From the NCBI RefSeq assembly GCF_031456275.1, contig NZ_JAVDUI010000001.1:1880965-1944964 (forward strand): DNA of 64,000 bases, given 5' to 3'. The position numbers were made by a program, and so were the translations under genes. Position 1 is the stretch's first letter. The number at the start of each line of letters is the position of its first letter. This DNA is from Falsarthrobacter nasiphocae (lineage in GTDB: Bacteria; Actinomycetota; Actinomycetes; Actinomycetales; Micrococcaceae). A model generated the notes under the pieces. That model was given only the letters and a program-made list of their open reading frames with translations. It ran no database searches and was not told where the DNA came from. Of the stretch, positions 61,354 through 64,000 are shown in pieces.

Positions 61354-61687
61354 GATGTGCTCCTTCAAGCATTATGCGGACCAATGTTCTTGGAACGCGT
61401 GAGTGAGATAAAAAGCGAGAAGGGTTTAGCTGGTAATGCAAATGGTGCCCTACGCTTTCACGACCTGCCTGGATGACGGGCCGCTTCTGTAAGCATGGCA
61501 CGCCCTTGAGGGCTTGTCAATTGCCTGAGGCGCCGCATGGCCTGCTCGGGCTCAGGCGCGAATGGCCGAGATCTGGCTCATTTCTCGCGGGATGCCGGTC
61601 ATTTGAGCGAGGATTTCAGGCGGGTGCCGAAAAGCCCATAAATGGATCCTGGGTGAATAATGGCCAAACCCTGAGGTGCGGATTGGA
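61354..61687. other. Region between cspA and nucS: cspA leader, no gene
   Basis: This 334-base stretch is clearly less GC-rich than its surroundings (AT-rich runs at 61365-61450 and 61600-61670). On the minus strand it holds the cspA leader and a promoter. nucS ends at 61688, so its transcript would run into this region. I see no open frame with a ribosome site and no known RNA family. Confidence 0.5.
61492..61520 (-). promoter_or_regulatory. Candidate cspA promoter with long leader
   Basis: Minus strand: TTGACA (61520-61515), a perfect -35, then 17 bases and CATGCT (61497-61492). The transcript would have a leader of ~130 bases before the cspA ATG, a feature of cold-shock genes in which the leader acts as an RNA thermosensor. 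Confidence 0.5.
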
Positions 61688-62383
61688 TCAGAACAGGCGG
61701 GTGTGCGAGTCGTCGACGCCGCGCATCTCGTCGTAGTCCAGCGTCAGGCACGTGATGCCGCGATCCTCCGCGAGAACCCGCGCCTGGGGCTTGATCTGCT
61801 GCGCCGCGAAGACCCCTCGGACCGGCGCCAGGCGCGGGTCACGGTTGAGGAGAGTGAGGTACCGGGAGAGCTGCTCCACGCCGTCGATGTCCCCGCGCCG
61901 CTTCAATTCGACCGCGACGCAGCCGCCTGTCGCGTCGCGCGCGAGGATGTCCACCGGGCCGATGGCGGTCGGGTACTCGCGGCGGACGAGGGTGAACCCC
62001 TCGCCGAGGCGATGGATCTGTTCGGCCAGGAGGCGTTGGAGGTCAGCTTCGACGCCGTCCTTGACGAGCCCTGGGTCGACTCCAAGCTCGTGCTCGGAGT
62101 CCGAGTGGACCTCGTGGATGTGGATCACGAGCTTGTCGTCGCTCTTGGCGTGCTGGACGATCCACGACTCAGCCACGCCCTCGCCGGCCCCGCTTTCCTC
62201 CGGAGTGGCGATGCGCAGGCGCGCGGGCGGCGACATCCAGTTGAGCGGCTTGTAGGAGCCGCCGTCGGAGTGAACGAGGACGGAGCCGTCCGCCTTGACG
62301 ACGATGAGTCGTCGGGCAAGGGGGAGGTGGGCGTTGAGGCGCCCGATGTAGTCCACTGAGCAATCGGCAATGAGTAGTCGCAC
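61688..62383 (-). CDS. nucS: Mismatch-specific endonuclease NucS/EndoMS
   Basis: A 231-aa nuclease that replaces MutS-MutL in most actinobacteria by cutting at mismatches. N-terminal DNA-binding domain ([20 protein letters not shown]), C-terminal RecB-like nuclease with D145 (GPVDILARD), E159 and K161 (VELKRRGD), and a C-terminal LF motif (HTRLF) like the sliding-clamp binding tail of mycobacterial NucS. GTG start. The usual neighbour atp operon is close by. Confidence 0.95.
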   Translation of the reverse strand: MRLLIADCSVDYIGRLNAHLPLARRLIVVKADGSVLVHSDGGSYKPLNWMSPPARLRIATPEESGAGEGVAESWIVQHAKSDDKLVIHIHEVHSDSEHELGVDPGLVKDGVEADLQRLLAEQIHRLGEGFTLVRREYPTAIGPVDILARDATGGCVAVELKRRGDIDGVEQLSRYLTLLNRDPRLAPVRGVFAAQQIKPQARVLAEDRGITCLTLDYDEMRGVDDSHTRLF

Positions 62384-62435
62384 GAGATCCCACTCTACGG
62401 CGTGGGGGCGCTTCCCGCCCGGCTCCGGGGAGGTT

Positions 62436-63527
62436 CTAGCGCCTGTCCTGGCGTGGGATGACGACCTCGCGGAGGAGGTGCATCACGGCCGCCGCCGTCG
62501 GGATGGCGATGAGCGCCCCGAGGACGCCGAGGACGGAGCCGCCCGCGATGACCGCGATGACCGCGACCGGCCCCGGAACCGAGACAGCGCGCTGCATGAT
62601 GCGCGGTGAGATCAGGTAGGCCTCGACCTGGAGGTAGACCATATAGGGAATGGCGAAGCCGACGGCGGTGCCCCACCCCTCCGTCAGGGCGACGAGAGAG
62701 ACGACGACGAGGGCGATCGGCGGCCCCACGAGAGGAATGACGGCGAGGAGGGCGACCACGCAGAAGAAGAGCCAGGGGAAGGGGACGCCCACGATGAGCA
62801 TGACAATGAGCGCGAACGTCGCATTGAGGGCCGCGACGGTCGTCTGGCCGAGAACGTACGAGCCGACGGACTTCGTGATGTCCTCGGTCAGCTCGGAGAC
62901 CCGCTTGCGCCGCGAGCTGGGAACGAGGCTGTAGAACCAACTCTTCATCGTCGGCAGGGAGACGAGGAAGTACAGCGTCAGCACCAGGACGATCAGGGTG
63001 CCGAAGAGTCCGTTGACGATGGCCTGCCCCGCGGAGATGGCCCGCTCGATGAGGCCGCCGGGGTTCGTGGCGTCCTTCGCAAGCTTGTTGATGGCCTGTG
63101 TCAGTTGGTCCTGGACGCCGATCGCCGAGTTGATCTTCTGGAACGTGGGCGTCTGGGTCGCTTCCTCGAGCGTGCGCGGGAGGGACTGGAAGAACATGGT
63201 CAGCTGGCTGACCGTCACGGGGACGATGAGGCTGACGAAGAGTGCGACGACGCCCGCCACGCCGAGGAAGACGATGAGGACGCCGGCGCCGCGGGGCACC
63301 TTCCGGTTCTGGAGGAACCGGACGACCGGGTCGAGGCCCAGGGCGATGAAGAGGGCGGCGGTGATCCACATCGGGAGGGGGCCGGTGTGGTCGAAGATGT
63401 AGTACAAGAGGAGAGCGAGGCCGACCCCGACGGTGCCGAAGAAGCCCACGGCCAAGGGGCCCTGGGGCCGCAGCCCGCGGTGGTCGTGGGGGCGATTTCG
63501 CTGCTGGGGGAGGGAAGAACTGCTCAC
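62436..63527 (-). CDS. AI-2E family transporter
   Basis: A 363-aa polytopic protein with ~8 membrane helices. The central soluble stretch ([26 protein letters not shown]), the region [39 protein letters not shown] and the C-terminal [20 protein letters not shown] / [15 protein letters not shown] are diagnostic of the AI-2E (PerM/TqsA) family. Members export AI-2, Na+ or other small molecules; the substrate here is unknown. GTG 63527 is the best start. Confidence 0.88.
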   Translation of the reverse strand: MSSSSLPQQRNRPHDHRGLRPQGPLAVGFFGTVGVGLALLLYYIFDHTGPLPMWITAALFIALGLDPVVRFLQNRKVPRGAGVLIVFLGVAGVVALFVSLIVPVTVSQLTMFFQSLPRTLEEATQTPTFQKINSAIGVQDQLTQAINKLAKDATNPGGLIERAISAGQAIVNGLFGTLIVLVLTLYFLVSLPTMKSWFYSLVPSSRRKRVSELTEDITKSVGSYVLGQTTVAALNATFALIVMLIVGVPFPWLFFCVVALLAVIPLVGPPIALVVVSLVALTEGWGTAVGFAIPYMVYLQVEAYLISPRIMQRAVSVPGPVAVIAVIAGGSVLGVLGALIAIPTAAAVMHLLREVVIPRQDRR

Positions 63528-63696
63528 CTGTCCACGATAGTCCACGGGCGTCCTCGCCTCCCGGCCCGGTCGGTGAGGCATCGGGCCCGGCGCCCGCGCC
63601 GAGGCGGGCGTTCGATACGATGGAATCTGGCCATTTTCCCGTGCCCAGAGCGGCGACGGGCTGCTATCCCCATCTCTGAGACGTCAGGTACGAGTC

Positions 63697-64000
63697 GTGC
63701 GAACAAAACTACCCATCGTGGCCGCCATCGTCGGCCTCTTTCTCGCCCTGGTCGGCGCCGCCGGCCTCACCTTCCTGAAGACCACGGAGCAGTCCACGGT
63801 CAACGTGGCCATGCCTGCGGGCAGTGAGCACTCGAAGATCCTGCGCATCCCCGCCGAGGTCGGCGGCCAGGACGGCCTGGACCTGACCATCGACGGGCAG
63901 GGCCCGTGGAACGTGTCCCTCATCCGCTCCCTGGACGTCAAGGCCTGGGCCGGGGACGCGCAGCAGACGGTCGTCTCCCGTGCGGGCGGCGACCTCTCGG
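63697..64000 (+). CDS. Membrane-anchored hypothetical protein (3' end outside window)
   Basis: An open frame from GTG 63697 to the window edge (101 codons seen). The product starts RTKLPIVAAIVGLFLALVG, a basic end plus one membrane helix (~residues 5-30), then an extracytoplasmic region (TTEQSTVNVAMPAGSEHSKI, GQDGLDLTIDGQGPWNVSLI). Codon use and GC third positions fit the genome. A -10-like TACGAT lies at 63616-63621. Micrococcaceae often carry such a protein of unknown function before a glycosyltransferase gene; that context lies outside the window. Confidence 0.75.
   Translation, partial: MRTKLPIVAAIVGLFLALVGAAGLTFLKTTEQSTVNVAMPAGSEHSKILRIPAEVGGQDGLDLTIDGQGPWNVSLIRSLDVKAWAGDAQQTVVSRAGGDLS

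Overview
The window is a 64 kb piece of a high-GC actinobacterial chromosome, most likely from the order Micrococcales and probably close to Micrococcaceae. The evidence is the fused Kgd-type 2-oxoglutarate enzyme, SigR/RsrA-like pair, the 24-residue ribosomal protein bL37, NucS (non-MutS mismatch repair), a Rho factor with a long disordered insert, a short AtpC followed by a DUF2550 protein, and GlfT1-like glycosyltransferase. Genes are tightly packed, with many ATGA/GTGA stop-start overlaps and frequent GTG starts. The genus cannot be fixed from the sequence alone.

Layout. 0-4 kb: end of xerD, a minus-strand mntR-crcB-crcB operon, and a divergent HxlR regulator / quinone oxidoreductase pair. 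4-10.4 kb: methyltransferase, then the minus-strand run doxX-aroA-rsgA-hisN, facing sigR-rsrA and bL37. 10.5-15 kb: a degenerate GDSL-like protein and kgd. 15.3-17.7 kb: two tandem CNNM/HCC membrane proteins. 17.8-21 kb: a zinc uptake operon (znuA-znuC-znuB) with a candidate Zur box and a convergent zur gene. 21-28 kb: Cds1-like PLP enzyme, alcohol dehydrogenase, HIT protein and the giant helicase HrpA. 28.2-31.3 kb: an accessory island, described below. 31.4-34.3 kb: an RclA-like flavoprotein, a Tat-secreted unknown protein with a DtxR/IdeR-type box, and tRNA-Arg(CCG). 34.5-46.5 kb: argS-lysA-hom-thrC-thrB-rho-prfA-prmC-tsaC, a housekeeping run for the aspartate family of amino acids, transcription termination and translation. 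46.5-52.6 kb: cell-surface glycan genes. 52.6-60.9 kb: the complete ATP synthase operon atpI-like, atpZ-like, atpBEFHAGDC and DUF2550. 61-64 kb: cspA, nucS, an AI-2E family transporter and the start of a membrane-anchored protein.

The most unusual region is 28.2-31.25 kb. It has a consensus-like promoter, a tiny gene for a 19-residue peptide (MTFAAAAPVRDIQISWGVV), a 10-bp stem-loop, a ThiF/MccB-like E1 adenylating enzyme with an N-terminal part that looks like a RiPP recognition element, and an ABC transporter (ATPase plus permease). The organisation is that of microcin C (mccA, hairpin, mccB, exporter), but the peptide ends in Val-Val and not in the Asn that MccB modifies. The E1 gene also has visibly lower GC than the chromosome around it. 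This suggests a horizontally acquired ribosomal peptide system of a type I do not recognise; function and product chemistry are inference.
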